Positions 53,628 to 63,373 of a DNA stretch of 64,000 nt are shown one piece after another. Numbering within the stretch: position 1 is the first letter of the stretch; every line of letters starts with the position of its first letter. The translations under genes were made by a program, and so were the position numbers. This DNA is from Paracholeplasma vituli (GTDB lineage: Bacteria; Bacillota_I; Bacilli_A; Acholeplasmatales; UBA5453): assembly GCF_025446935.1 (NCBI RefSeq), contig NZ_JAOEGN010000009.1:1-64000 (forward strand). The letters run 5' to 3'. The notes beneath the pieces were generated by a model that was not told the origin of the DNA, did no database searches, and saw only the letters and a program-made list of their open reading frames with translations.

Positions 53628-55781
53628 CTATTCTTTTATGCGTGTATATAAGGTATCAGTTTTAACTTTGATCTTGAAATAACTTAAGAACCCTTGGATG
53701 ATCACTATACTAAAAATAGTATACACAAATAAGACCGAAGGTTCAGGTATCAAAATGGATTCCTCCAAACCAAACAGATCATTTAAACTTCGTATAAAGC
53801 GTGGTCTTTTCAGAATAAACAGGCTCATAAAAATGGCTATTAGAGTGAATCCATATAACGGAATCGTATATAGGAATCCTCTTTTAAAGGACGATATCCC
53901 AATCGTGAAGTAAAGCTGATTGATCGACTTATAATCCTTATAGATTCCATTCGATACCAACACGTAGGTGAATAGGATTAATAGCACAACTAGCGCTGTT
54001 ACAGCGAGTATAGCCAGTTCATACGTCGCATTCAAACTCAATAAGTCTAATTCGACTTTAGGGTAAATTTCATAAGTATCGATATCTAATTTTTTTACGT
54101 CAATCTTTAAATCCTCATAAATCGGAAACATCCACGTTTTATACGGGATGACTTCATTTTCAAATAGACCATCGAGAATAGCTAAACGATAAGTTTCCTG
54201 GATGTAGAAACCAACCTCGTATGGATTGGATGCATCTTCATAAATAACATCTTTAATACGAACGGTATTTGGGAAATTCTTTACTCCAAGCTTGGATTCT
54301 AGGCTGTCTACATTAAAGGTTAAGGTTTTCGAAATGAGTCCATTCAAAGTTGTTTCATACTCTGGTTTTAAAAGACTGCTTACCGATAAAATGATTTCAT
54401 CTTCTTCTAATATGCTTGGAGCGGTTTTGAGATTGAGCCTTCTAAAGGCGAGAGATAGACTGGTCTCTTGTTTTAAAGTTTGTGAGGCTTGAGTAAACCA
54501 CTTGGAATCGAGCGTAGTACCTTGTACTTCTATGTAGTTCTTAAGTACGTTTGAACTTACAAACAATGGGATGGTTTCTCGAATCACTGTTTCATACTTA
54601 GACGGTTGAAGGGCGGGATTGAGTTCATCGAGATATGTCTCTAGAGATTCATCGTAAATGGATTTAACTGTAACGGTTTGATTGAGTAAGGAAATCGTGT
54701 CTCCGGTTTCAATCGAATACTGCTCACCGATGTACTTAGGGATGATGATTTCATTTTCTAGAAGATGAAAGGTTTCTCCTTTAAAACGGAAGTGATTATC
54801 CTTTGAAAAATAACTATCTACCGTTAAGACATCGCCTTCATAGGTAAACACTAACCGTTGTTTTAAGTAAGCATCATTCGCGTGAGAATTATTTGAGGGT
54901 ATGTAATAAAGGTGGGTATCCAATAAGCGGTTCTTAATGATTTGAGATTCCTTTAAAGAGAGACTCGCTGTAAGTAAAATAATTAATAGAAATAATAATG
55001 TTTCTAATGCGAGAAATACACCTAACTTAATTGGGTGTTTTTTGTATAAAACAACACTGGTTTTAATTAAGGGTTTTTTTAAACCTTTTGAGGAAGCTAA
55101 TAACTTAGGTGTGTATTCATGAGAATGTTCTACTCTTTTCTCAACAAAACCTTCTTTAGTTAGGTCCAATAACCGGTGTGAATAAGGTAGTTCTAACGTC
55201 TTCTTATGAGAAACCATAAAGACGATTTTATCTTGAGTATAGGCTTTGATTACGTCGTAAATGAGCTTTGTTTTCACATCATCTAAGTTCGCTGCTGGTT
55301 CATCCAATAGGAGTATGGATTTATCTTCAAGTAAGGTACGTGCTAACGCAGCCCGCGCTTTTTCACCTTTGGATAACTTTAATACCTTTTGATCGAGTAA
55401 GTGTTGAATTTGAAGTGAAACCGTTATATCTTCAATCACTTGTAAATCTCTGCTGACGAGTAAGAGGTTATCTCTTAGCCTCAAGTCGACATTGAGGTTT
55501 GTCCCTTGAAAAAGATAACTGATGTGTTCTTGAATAAAACGTTGTCGTATATTCTCAGATTGATTTTGACAGGCTATGCCATCGTATAAAATCTCACCTT
55601 GTGTTGGATGATCCAATAGTCCGATTAACTGTAAGAGCGTTGTTTTACCCACACCCGAAACGCCTGTGATAACAATGAGGTCATTCTTATGAAAGGTGTT
55701 GGTAAACCCATTTAAAACGGTGTTTTGGTTCGAAAAGGTTTTCGATACTTGTTTTAAGGTAATCGATTCGATTCTATTCAT
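53628..55781 (-). CDS. ABC protein, ATPase fused to FtsX/MacB-like permease, 717 residues
   Basis: N-terminal ATPase (about 1-220): Walker A GVSGVGKTT, signature LSKGEKARAALAR, Walker B ILLLDEPAANLDD and H-loop SHKK. Then a membrane part: one helix near 255, an outside domain of about 300 residues, and three helices near 600, 650 and 690, the MacB/FtsX plan. Such proteins work by mechanotransmission on lipoproteins or secreted peptides rather than by moving sugars. It overlaps the 781-residue paralogue by eight bases, so they probably form a heterodimer. Confidence 0.82.
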   Translation of the reverse strand: MNRIESITLKQVSKTFSNQNTVLNGFTNTFHKNDLIVITGVSGVGKTTLLQLIGLLDHPTQGEILYDGIACQNQSENIRQRFIQEHISYLFQGTNLNVDLRLRDNLLLVSRDLQVIEDITVSLQIQHLLDQKVLKLSKGEKARAALARTLLEDKSILLLDEPAANLDDVKTKLIYDVIKAYTQDKIVFMVSHKKTLELPYSHRLLDLTKEGFVEKRVEHSHEYTPKLLASSKGLKKPLIKTSVVLYKKHPIKLGVFLALETLLFLLIILLTASLSLKESQIIKNRLLDTHLYYIPSNNSHANDAYLKQRLVFTYEGDVLTVDSYFSKDNHFRFKGETFHLLENEIIIPKYIGEQYSIETGDTISLLNQTVTVKSIYDESLETYLDELNPALQPSKYETVIRETIPLFVSSNVLKNYIEVQGTTLDSKWFTQASQTLKQETSLSLAFRRLNLKTAPSILEEDEIILSVSSLLKPEYETTLNGLISKTLTFNVDSLESKLGVKNFPNTVRIKDVIYEDASNPYEVGFYIQETYRLAILDGLFENEVIPYKTWMFPIYEDLKIDVKKLDIDTYEIYPKVELDLLSLNATYELAILAVTALVVLLILFTYVLVSNGIYKDYKSINQLYFTIGISSFKRGFLYTIPLYGFTLIAIFMSLFILKRPRFIRSLNDLFGLEESILIPEPSVLFVYTIFSIVIIQGFLSYFKIKVKTDTLYTRIKE

Positions 55782-58119
55782 ATTGGATACTCTCTAGCAC
55801 TTGTTTTTGTTGACGCCATACCATGGTGAGTGTTGAAAGGATGGTTGTTAAAAGCCAAGTTAAGGTTACTAGACTATACGCATAAGCTTCGTTTGAAATG
55901 AGCTCGCCCGGGAAATGCACCGGATTCGTCACTATATTGAATACGAACTGTTTAAGTGGACTGGAAAGACTCATGAACACCAACCAAACGCTACTATAAA
56001 CACCTAATAAAACGAGAATGGATAACCCAAGAAGGGTCTTCTTCTTCACGCCCATAAGTAATAACAACAAACGCTCTTTTTGCATACCTCGGATATAGTT
56101 TTGAATGAAGAGCCAAAGAAGCGTAAAACTGACGAGTCCGAGGACGATTGAAATGAGTGTAATGAAATTACTGAGGGTTTGGGTGTTTTCTAAAGCTAAG
56201 TCTAACGACTCAATTTCATCGGTTTGGACCAGAATCGTATTCGATTGAATGTCATCAAAGGCTTCTTGAATGAACGCTTTTGGATAATAGATGGGTTCTA
56301 CTAAAGAATAGGTTAAATACCCATCTTCGAAGATAGCTTCTTGTAAGGAATCGAATAAGGTTTCATGCACCAAAATTTGATCTTCTATTTTGGGTGGATT
56401 AGACCCTATATACCCGTAATAACCGACGACTTCGACTGCACTCGGAAAAAGTGAAGATGGAAAATAGTTTTCTGCCGATAGGGTTACACTGGGATTGAAG
56501 GACTGTCTAAACGACTCAATCACAACATCACTACTTGGATTATTACTTAAGAGTTCGTATATCAAGCGGGAGGGTACCACAATCTCACTCGCTTTTTCAG
56601 GTAGACGACCATTTAAATAGTACCCTCCCGATGCAGGGACGTTTTCTTCATCGTAGAAGGTATCTGTTATCAAAGTATCCTTAATCAAGCGGACTTGAAA
56701 CTGCCCAATGGTATAAATCCCTTTATAAATAGGAACCGTAGGATGGTTCAATGTGAGGTAGTCATTGTAGGTTTCTAGTACCGTCTTTATGCCTTCACGA
56801 TACGTTTGATTAAGGATACCCGTGGTTTTGATAAAGTCTTCATAAAAGGTTTCATCGATGATACATGGAAAATAGGTATCTCCAGTCTCATTAAACTCTG
56901 TATCGATGGTAAATACATCCACAATGACAAAACGGTACTCTATCGTACCTTCATACGAAAAATGAGTCGGTAAAACATCCCCGATTTGATAGTAGAGTCC
57001 TGTTTCCGCAATCCGATCCAATAGGGTTTGACTCACTAGGATAGGACTATACTTAATGGTGAGCGTATCTACATATTCGGTTGGCACTACATAATCGTTG
57101 AGGTTTAATCCTAATAGGCTTATTGTTTGATCGGATTGAAATAAAGCTTTCATCTCTACATCCCGAATCGGTGACAAATGAACCGTTTTTAAGGCGTTAT
57201 GTTCGGTTAGATACGTGTTTGGATTTGTGTCCTTTGTATAGTTTTTATCGGTAGCGAGATAATAGTCATAGTTCAAGTGATTGAGGCTATTTTGTAAGGT
57301 TGAATCTGGATCGACTTGATTCAATAGACTAAACGAAAACACCGTTAACAGTAAAAAGAAAAAGGAGACAACACTAAACAATAACATCCATTGTTGATGG
57401 ATGAGTCGTTTCAACATCCATTTCGTAATCAGTGATTTTTGTTTGGGTGATTCATACGTTATATTGAGAGTTTCATTAGAAACCTGTTTTTCTGGGTTGA
57501 TTAAAACAGACTTGACGATTCGCCCTTGTTCGAGTTCGTAATAGGTGTCACAATACGATTTCACGAAGTCTGATTCGTGACTGGCTACGAGAATGAGTTT
57601 GTTCTTACTCAATTTGGACAAACAGTCGAATACAGTTCTCGCATGTTTTGGATCGAGGTTCGCAGTGGGTTCATCAAACAATAGAATCGGTTTACTCGAT
57701 AATAACCCTCGACAAATGGACACACGTTCTTTTTCTCCTTTAGAAAGTCTATTCGCTAATTTGCTTTCTAAATGTTTAATTCCAAGTGTTTGAGTAACCT
57801 TATGAATCGAAGCTTCATCCGAATTGACCAATCTAAGATTATCTAAAACTGTAAGGTCCTTAAAGTGGTTATTATCAATCGCTATATACTCTATATTAGA
57901 AGGAGCAGATAGTACATTTTCATCATCAATCAGATAGTTACCATTTTGGATTTTTATTAGCCCTGCTAACATATTTAGAATAGTTGTTTTACCGGAGCCA
58001 GATGAGCCAATTAGACCAACTAGGGATGGTGATTTTGAAGAAATTTTTATATCAGCCAATTGAAATGTTCTATCGGCTTGTGTCATTTTGTGTAAATCTA
58101 TGTTTAGAGTAATCTTCAT
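55774..58119 (-). CDS. ABC protein, ATPase fused to FtsX/MacB-like permease, 781 residues
   Basis: ATPase (about 1-215) with GSSGSGKTT, LSKGEKERVSICR, ILLFDEPTANLDP and SHES. One helix near 250, an outside domain of about 380 residues, and three C-terminal helices (near 660, 705 and 755). Same design as the next gene. In Firmicutes, paired fusion transporters of this kind occur beside bacteriocins and act in export or self-protection. It follows the secreted-protein gene after a stem-loop. Confidence 0.82.
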   Translation of the reverse strand: MKITLNIDLHKMTQADRTFQLADIKISSKSPSLVGLIGSSGSGKTTILNMLAGLIKIQNGNYLIDDENVLSAPSNIEYIAIDNNHFKDLTVLDNLRLVNSDEASIHKVTQTLGIKHLESKLANRLSKGEKERVSICRGLLSSKPILLFDEPTANLDPKHARTVFDCLSKLSKNKLILVASHESDFVKSYCDTYYELEQGRIVKSVLINPEKQVSNETLNITYESPKQKSLITKWMLKRLIHQQWMLLFSVVSFFFLLLTVFSFSLLNQVDPDSTLQNSLNHLNYDYYLATDKNYTKDTNPNTYLTEHNALKTVHLSPIRDVEMKALFQSDQTISLLGLNLNDYVVPTEYVDTLTIKYSPILVSQTLLDRIAETGLYYQIGDVLPTHFSYEGTIEYRFVIVDVFTIDTEFNETGDTYFPCIIDETFYEDFIKTTGILNQTYREGIKTVLETYNDYLTLNHPTVPIYKGIYTIGQFQVRLIKDTLITDTFYDEENVPASGGYYLNGRLPEKASEIVVPSRLIYELLSNNPSSDVVIESFRQSFNPSVTLSAENYFPSSLFPSAVEVVGYYGYIGSNPPKIEDQILVHETLFDSLQEAIFEDGYLTYSLVEPIYYPKAFIQEAFDDIQSNTILVQTDEIESLDLALENTQTLSNFITLISIVLGLVSFTLLWLFIQNYIRGMQKERLLLLLMGVKKKTLLGLSILVLLGVYSSVWLVFMSLSSPLKQFVFNIVTNPVHFPGELISNEAYAYSLVTLTWLLTTILSTLTMVWRQQKQVLESIQYE

Positions 58120-58142
58120 GTCATATATCTCCTAGTGAATAT

Positions 58143-58185
58143 TATAATGGTGTAGCGTATAAAATGTAAACACTACACCATTATA
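58143..58185 (-). promoter_or_regulatory. Long perfect stem-loop between secreted protein and ABC genes
   Basis: TATAATGGTGTAG (58143-58155) and CTACACCATTATA (58173-58185) form a perfect 13-base-pair stem with a 17-base loop. No T run follows on the minus strand, so this is not a classic terminator. It may protect the 3' end of the secreted-protein message or reduce read-through into the ABC genes, giving much more secreted product than transporter. On paper it is symmetrical. Confidence 0.65.
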
Positions 58186-58190
58186 TTTAA

Positions 58191-59012
58191 TTAGATTAAA
58201 TAGTAAGTTGAGTTCGGATCATTTTGTTTAATATAAATAAATGCTGTAGTTAAGGTATCTTCATTTACACCGACAATCTTTAATGAGCGATTAGAACTTC
58301 CTGTTACCTTAGTTCCCCACCACCAAATTTCGTATTCTGTATACGTTATGTCAAGAACATAATAATAGCCGACTTCACCGATACTAATCGAATAGCCAGC
58401 TGGACAGTATGCAGCGATTAAGCTATCCACTATCATTGTCCCTGAGTACTCCATTTCAGTAAATGATTTTCTCGTATAAAGGTAGTTGTAACTATAAGAT
58501 ATATCAGTTGATGATTTGGCTTTCATATCGCCACTAGCGCTTAAACCATCACTTGAATAGTTTGTAGAAGCATATAAATTGGCTTCAAAGGAATAACTCA
58601 TGTTTCTGGAGAAGTAGTAGGTGTAGTCCTCAGTTTCTTGATATTTGCGTGTAGTTGTTAATTGTGATGTAACACTTCCACTTTCAAGAACAGATTTAGT
58701 ATAATAACCGCCGAAATAATTAGAGTATACACCATAATATCTCTTTATTGAGTTAACAGTATATTTGTAATAATGTTCAATGATACCAACTCTAAACCTA
58801 GATGATGTATATTGTTGATTTGTCACAAGATTACCTAATTGAGAATAATCTGATTGAGTAGTAGAATACATTGAACCGCTTCCTGATTCACTAACAAGTT
58901 CATGAATTGGTTTTACACTTTCATCCATAGTTGCTACTTTAGCGTTAACTTTAATTGAAACCACAAATAACATAAATGCTAGAGTAATAAACATCAATAG
59001 GCCTTTTTTCAT
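58191..59012 (-). CDS. Secreted Tyr/Ser-rich beta protein, possible pore-former or bacteriocin-like
   Basis: 273 residues: signal peptide (about 1-24, ending VNAKVA) and a mature part very rich in Tyr, Ser and Thr with alternating polar and hydrophobic residues, for example SYSFEANLYASTNYSSDG and KSSTDISYSYNYLY. Such strands suit a beta-barrel hairpin like those of aerolysin-type pore-formers; similarity to a named family is not seen. WWWG and one Cys (CPAG) are near the end. The ATG at 59012 is used: an upstream GTG lies inside the perfect ribosome site AAAGGAGGTGA. The strong site and the stem-loop downstream imply high output. Confidence 0.6.
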   Translation of the reverse strand: MKKGLLMFITLAFMLFVVSIKVNAKVATMDESVKPIHELVSESGSGSMYSTTQSDYSQLGNLVTNQQYTSSRFRVGIIEHYYKYTVNSIKRYYGVYSNYFGGYYTKSVLESGSVTSQLTTTRKYQETEDYTYYFSRNMSYSFEANLYASTNYSSDGLSASGDMKAKSSTDISYSYNYLYTRKSFTEMEYSGTMIVDSLIAAYCPAGYSISIGEVGYYYVLDITYTEYEIWWWGTKVTGSSNRSLKIVGVNEDTLTTAFIYIKQNDPNSTYYLI

Positions 59013-59021
59013 TTGTTTCAC

Positions 59022-59387
59022 CTCCTTTCTATAGTAAGATTTAGTATTTGAAACTTTATACTTACTTAATGATCCACCTAATAAAACGAAAAAAAAACTG
59101 TTTTTGTCCGCTTTTTTATTATTTTTTTCTATTTTTTTATTTTATTTATTTGTTTTAACTGAAAAATATTAACATTATATTTTAAAATTTAAAATATAAT
59201 AATTCAGTATTACTTTTTCTATTTTATTTTTAGGAAATTAACTCTTTTTTTTATTAACTAAGAAGTAACATTATACAAACATTATGAGTTGCATATTTCT
59301 TATTCATTTTGTTGATTTCATGTCGCTTGTGTCCATCAACCAATACGATCCCTTTCGTGATATAATTTTCTTAATCGAGGTGTATGT
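59022..59387. other. A/T-rich divergent promoter region
   Basis: No gene. The stretch 59080-59260 is almost pure A/T. It must hold the promoter of the secreted-protein gene, which I cannot fix. For the fructokinase gene GATATAAT at about 59358-59365 is a clear -10; the -35 is weak. Confidence 0.5.
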
Positions 59388-60338
59388 ATGAAACATTTAG
59401 TGAGTATCGGAGAATTGCTCATCGATTTTATCCCTTTAGAAAAAGGAACAAAACTTAAAGATGTCTCTGGGTTTACGAAATACCCAGGTGGCGCACCTGC
59501 GAATGTCGCGGTTGCGGGGGCGAAATCAGGTATTAAAAGTTACTTCTTGGGTCAAGTCGGAAAAGACGCGTTTGGCGACTTTTTGGTCGACTCTTTAAAA
59601 GGTTATGGTGTCGATTGTAGTTATTTAAAACAAAGCAGTCTCGCCAATACCGCGCTCGCGTTTGTCACGTTAAGTGATACCGGTGAACGAGACTTCATCT
59701 TCTACCGTGACCCATCCGCGGACCAATTGTATGGTCCACATCAAATCCCTAAAGCGATTCTTAAAGACTGTGTCCTTCACTTCTGTTCCGTGAGTCTTTC
59801 TGAGTACCCAATCAAAGATGCTCACAGTGAAGCGATTGATCTAGCGAGAAAAGCAGGTAGTTTTATCAGTTTCGATCCAAACTTAAGATTGTCCTTATGG
59901 CCAAACCACAAAGCTTATAAAGAAGTCATTCATGAGTTCTTATCTCTTGCAGACTTGGTTAAAGTATCTTCCGATGAACTCGAATTCATTACAGGAAAAA
60001 AGGAGGAGTCCAAAGCGATTCAATCCTTGTTTGTCGGAAATGTCCAATATGTTATTTTAACTCAAGGTTCCTTAGGTTCAACCTTCTTTAGTAAAGCGGG
60101 TTTAAGTTTCCACATGCCTGGTTTTAAGGTCGATGTTAAAGATACAACAGGCGCTGGAGACGCCTTCATCGGTGCTTTCTTATCCGAAATGATCAAAAAA
60201 GATTTAGTCTTTAGTGAAGAAAATGTATCGAATGCATTAAGGATAGCGAATGCGAAAGCAGCCCTCACCACAACACAATTTGGTGGGATGTCAGCCATCC
60301 CTACTGAATCGGAATTTGAAGCCTTATTTAACGATTAA
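59388..60338 (+). CDS. scrK: Fructokinase, PfkB family
   Basis: Phosphorylates fructose to fructose 6-phosphate. 316 residues: SIGELLIDF at the start, YPGGAPANVA (sugar loop), FYRDPSADQ, FDPNLR and the DTTGAGDAFIGAF catalytic block. All conserved positions are present. The ATG follows GAGGTG. Single gene between its own promoter and a strong terminator. Related sugar kinases cannot be fully excluded, but the GGAPANVA and RDPSAD pattern favours fructokinase. Confidence 0.88.
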   Translation: MKHLVSIGELLIDFIPLEKGTKLKDVSGFTKYPGGAPANVAVAGAKSGIKSYFLGQVGKDAFGDFLVDSLKGYGVDCSYLKQSSLANTALAFVTLSDTGERDFIFYRDPSADQLYGPHQIPKAILKDCVLHFCSVSLSEYPIKDAHSEAIDLARKAGSFISFDPNLRLSLWPNHKAYKEVIHEFLSLADLVKVSSDELEFITGKKEESKAIQSLFVGNVQYVILTQGSLGSTFFSKAGLSFHMPGFKVDVKDTTGAGDAFIGAFLSEMIKKDLVFSEENVSNALRIANAKAALTTTQFGGMSAIPTESEFEALFND

Positions 60339-60365
60339 GCCCCCATCGCTGGGGGCTTTTCTTTT
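60338..60365 (+). terminator. Terminator of scrK
   Basis: AGCCCCCA, loop TCGC, TGGGGGCT, then TTTCTTTT. A very stable GC stem immediately after the stop codon. Confidence 0.92.
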
Positions 60366-60381
60366 GTTGAGGATTCAAACA

Positions 60382-60642
60382 TTAACTCTCTTTTGTTTTA
60401 AGGTGTTTATCCAAAGGGATTAATATGTAATGTGTCGATACCGCAATAAAGAGAAAGAGAAAGAACAGCGGAAATGGTCTGGTGTAGTTCCAAAAATCAT
60501 CCCACTGCACGATATTATCCATGGTCCATGTCCCATAGGTGGATAAATATAACACACTTCCCACACTGAGTAACGCAAACAAAAAGGTGAATATCGTGGT
60601 TAATAATTGAATGTAACCTACCACATGATAAATCAGTTTCAT
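60382..60642 (-). CDS. Small two-span membrane protein
   Basis: 86 residues with hydrophobic helices at about 8-32 and 52-75 and a short charged C-terminus. Not recognised. The stretch between the helices contains TWTMDNIVQWDDFW. It stands alone, antisense to its neighbours; a GGGTGAT ribosome site precedes the ATG. Confidence 0.6.
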   Translation of the reverse strand: MKLIYHVVGYIQLLTTIFTFLFALLSVGSVLYLSTYGTWTMDNIVQWDDFWNYTRPFPLFFLFLFIAVSTHYILIPLDKHLKTKES

Positions 60643-60802
60643 AGAATCACCCTATCTTTTAGTTACATTATACAGGATTGTTTTCCTAACTTAAATAAGT
60701 TATATACTTAATACAACTATTTTATGGATTTAATTGCCCTAACCTTTTATGCGATTTTACAATTTAATTTCAATGATGATCGTTTTTTTCTTCAAATAGG
60801 AA

Positions 60803-60830
60803 TTGACATTGATTTGGGATGGTATATAAT
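60803..60830 (+). promoter_or_regulatory. Promoter of the DUF2975 operon
   Basis: TTGACA (60803-60808), 16-base spacer, TATAAT (60825-60830), about 36 bases before the ATG at 60867. AGGAG lies at the usual distance before that ATG. Confidence 0.8.
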
Positions 60831-60866
60831 TAAATTATCGAAAAACAATAATTTTAGGAGAAAAAT

Positions 60867-61613
60867 ATGAAAATATTAATGGCTTATAGCATCCTTTTAC
60901 TGTCATTACTAGGGTATTGGTTATTTAAACCCACTGAGTTGGAGGATTACTTTTTAATTGAAGAACCCGATGAATATGAAACCTATGCAGCTGATTTGGG
61001 TTATGAGGGTACTTTGCCTTATTTAGCTTATGATTTATTGAGCCATCATGAAGCTGAGTCTTACGTGATATCGCTTCAGAATGTCGATTTTACATGGCCT
61101 AGTTCACAACCTTATACTTACGCTAGAGATTGGGGTCGGTATGATGACATCGATTGGGATAGTAAACCTACCTTCTCTTTAGAAGGACACCTCTTTAAGT
61201 CCAAACAGAATACCTACTTCTTAGTATTCACTTATCGATATGATCACGCCGCACTGGGTCATCTCGTACACCATTTTGAACTTAACACCAGTGAGACTCT
61301 GGGGTATGAGTTTAAAACCCATATTGGACAACTCTCTTATCGAGACAAACTGTATGGCAGTCATATCCTATATGGTGAAACCGAGACTTTACCTACCCCT
61401 ATCACGAATTCACCTCATGCATCGTATTTTGAAGGGGTCATTCTCTATGAGATTACGGATATCCCAAATGATTTCTTACAACTTCGGTTTAACGTCTATG
61501 AACAACAAGATGTTTTAACCACAATCCGTTTAGGGTTTAATAGCTTCACACATCGTGAAAAACCCTTTATTCCACAATCTTTAGAACTCACTTACTTTTT
61601 GGAGGATAACTAG
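60867..61613 (+). CDS. Membrane-anchored protein with RDWG...KP motif
   Basis: 248 residues: one N-terminal helix (about 3-20) and an outside domain. An acidic start (TELEDYFLIEEPDEYETY) is followed by YARDWGRYDDIDWDSKP. The same motif appears in the last gene of this operon (KLRDWGSTKLDYKP), so the two outside domains are probably distant relatives. Function unknown. First gene of a four-gene plus-strand unit with DUF2975 and HTH genes. Confidence 0.65.
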   Translation: MKILMAYSILLLSLLGYWLFKPTELEDYFLIEEPDEYETYAADLGYEGTLPYLAYDLLSHHEAESYVISLQNVDFTWPSSQPYTYARDWGRYDDIDWDSKPTFSLEGHLFKSKQNTYFLVFTYRYDHAALGHLVHHFELNTSETLGYEFKTHIGQLSYRDKLYGSHILYGETETLPTPITNSPHASYFEGVILYEITDIPNDFLQLRFNVYEQQDVLTTIRLGFNSFTHREKPFIPQSLELTYFLEDN

Positions 61614-61615
61614 TC

Positions 61616-62176
61616 ATGCAATTTATGTTCATAATACTCACATTACTCGCTTCAGGGATTTTAGGTCTTGCGATATACATCATCTACTTAACGAAGAAGA
61701 ACGACTTAAAAGAAATTTTACGATTTTTCAGTAAATTCTTAATCTTTGTTTTTGGATTCTTCGCTTTAGCCTATGTTGTCCTCTCTTTGGTATCGCTAAT
61801 TTCTAAATCACTCAATGAAGTTAGTATGATTTTGTTGTTGGATTTAAGCTTTAGAGGATACTTCTTCTATTACATATTTAAAGACGCACTGTTCTTAATG
61901 AATCAATTGAACCATGAATCTGTCTTTGAGATTAGAAACGCGGATGCTGTATTACGTATGGGTAAAAACTTTATTTTGATAACTGCAATTCAAATCCTCA
62001 CTGGATTAGGTATCAGTGTCGTTCGCTATATTGGCGGTACTTATTCAAAAGAATTCATCATTACAATTTCATCTGAACCGCTATTATTTATTGTTGTTGG
62101 ATTTATCCTTTACATCCTGGCACTTATCTACCGTAAAGCAATCGATATCTATGAGGAAAATAGACTAACGGTATGA
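61616..62176 (+). CDS. DUF2975-type four-span membrane protein
   Basis: 186 residues with four hydrophobic helices (about 2-22, 38-63, 115-140 and 148-172), the YoaS/DUF2975 plan. The next gene encodes the small HTH protein that nearly always accompanies this family and overlaps by four bases. The pair is thought to form a membrane-linked regulatory unit; its signal is not known. Starts three bases after the preceding gene. Confidence 0.78.
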   Translation: MQFMFIILTLLASGILGLAIYIIYLTKKNDLKEILRFFSKFLIFVFGFFALAYVVLSLVSLISKSLNEVSMILLLDLSFRGYFFYYIFKDALFLMNQLNHESVFEIRNADAVLRMGKNFILITAIQILTGLGISVVRYIGGTYSKEFIITISSEPLLFIVVGFILYILALIYRKAIDIYEENRLTV

Positions 62177-62400
62177 TTTACGTTACTTTAACAGAGATGT
62201 TAGAAAAAAAACAAATGACGTCTAAGATGCTCTGTGAGATCATTGGGATTACGGAGGCTAATCTATCGATCTTAAGATCCGGTAAAGCCAAAGCGATCCG
62301 GTTCACAACCCTTAACGCCATTTGTCAAGCCTTAGACTGTCATCCAGGAGACATTCTAAGGTACATGGAAGGAGCACAACCCGAAGATGACTTGGTTTAG
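62173..62400 (+). CDS. YozG-like XRE-family regulator
   Basis: 75 residues, a complete Cro/C1 helix-turn-helix: LTEMLEKKQMTSKMLCEIIG, ITEANLSILRSGKAKAIRF, LNAICQALDCHPGDIL. This is the typical partner of DUF2975 proteins, and it overlaps that gene by four bases. It overlaps the next gene by 14 bases. Likely regulates its own operon. Confidence 0.88.
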   Translation: MIYVTLTEMLEKKQMTSKMLCEIIGITEANLSILRSGKAKAIRFTTLNAICQALDCHPGDILRYMEGAQPEDDLV

Positions 62401-63373
62401 TATATTCGCAATCCTCGCACCCATTATCCTCATCACTGCGTTTATTTATTTTAAAAAGAAACGCAGGATGATTGTTTCAATCGCGATGTTATGTCTTGGC
62501 TATTTAGCCTTTGAGTTTTATACTTGGATGGATGAACCCGATTATGGTTTCAACTATACATATCTCCTCCACGAGGATAAAACGAGTGATTTTACATTAG
62601 CTTTAATCGATAACGTATTGTATGAATCCTCACTAAATGAACCGTTAGACTATAAACTGCGTGATTGGGGTTCTACAAAACTTGATTACAAACCGATTTA
62701 CTTAAAAACATTGAATGCTCAATACGATTTAGTCATATTCTCTAGAAATCCAAATAAACAGGTGCCTTATGGTTATTACACACATGACGACTATGAATTC
62801 AATAGCGATACACAGTCGAAGATTGTCATTGTCGAAAAAAAGACTGGTAAATTATTGGATTTTCATTCCTATGATTTAATTGGGTATACCCTAGATTTAA
62901 ACAACATTCTAGTCCAGGATAAAACGGTTGCGATTCCGGTATTCAAACCGTATACCAATGAAGTGTCCTATTACTTCGCGCTTTACATTGAAGATGCTGA
63001 TAACTATACCACGATTTTTGATTCTTACTTATTCTTTAACATGAGTAGTAAGCTTAACTATTATGCCTTTGGTCATGAATTCTATTTAGGTGTGTTTGAA
63101 GATGGTACCGTGAACTATCAATCCTTCAAGGCAGAACGAACGATTGAATATTACAACGGAGAACCTAGAATCGTCTCTAGTGGATATGGTAAAAAACCAC
63201 TCAATAGTTTAGACGATGAACTCTACGTCAAACAAGGTTACTTCACGGTTGTAAATCGATTACTCTATGTGGTTAAAAATGATTTAAAGATATATAGAAT
63301 GAATGGAAACGATTCAACCTATATCGCAGACGTCATCGATCTGAATTTATGGCACACCCAAATCCCTCAGTAA
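62387..63373 (+). CDS. Membrane-anchored protein, RDWG...KP motif, operon end
   Basis: 328 residues: two short N-terminal hydrophobic stretches (about 4-20 and 27-45), then WMDEPDYGFNYTYLLH and KLRDWGSTKLDYKPIYL, related to the first gene of the operon, and a long beta-rich part with Tyr and Asp. No known family. It overlaps the HTH gene, so expression is coupled. The stop is inside the terminator stem. Confidence 0.65.
   Translation: MTWFSIFAILAPIILITAFIYFKKKRRMIVSIAMLCLGYLAFEFYTWMDEPDYGFNYTYLLHEDKTSDFTLALIDNVLYESSLNEPLDYKLRDWGSTKLDYKPIYLKTLNAQYDLVIFSRNPNKQVPYGYYTHDDYEFNSDTQSKIVIVEKKTGKLLDFHSYDLIGYTLDLNNILVQDKTVAIPVFKPYTNEVSYYFALYIEDADNYTTIFDSYLFFNMSSKLNYYAFGHEFYLGVFEDGTVNYQSFKAERTIEYYNGEPRIVSSGYGKKPLNSLDDELYVKQGYFTVVNRLLYVVKNDLKIYRMNGNDSTYIADVIDLNLWHTQIPQ

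Noticed and set aside
58191-59012. Lactococcin 972-type bacteriocin
   Set aside because: Size and sequence do not fit that short family and the ABC proteins are not its usual immunity set; only the general layout is similar.
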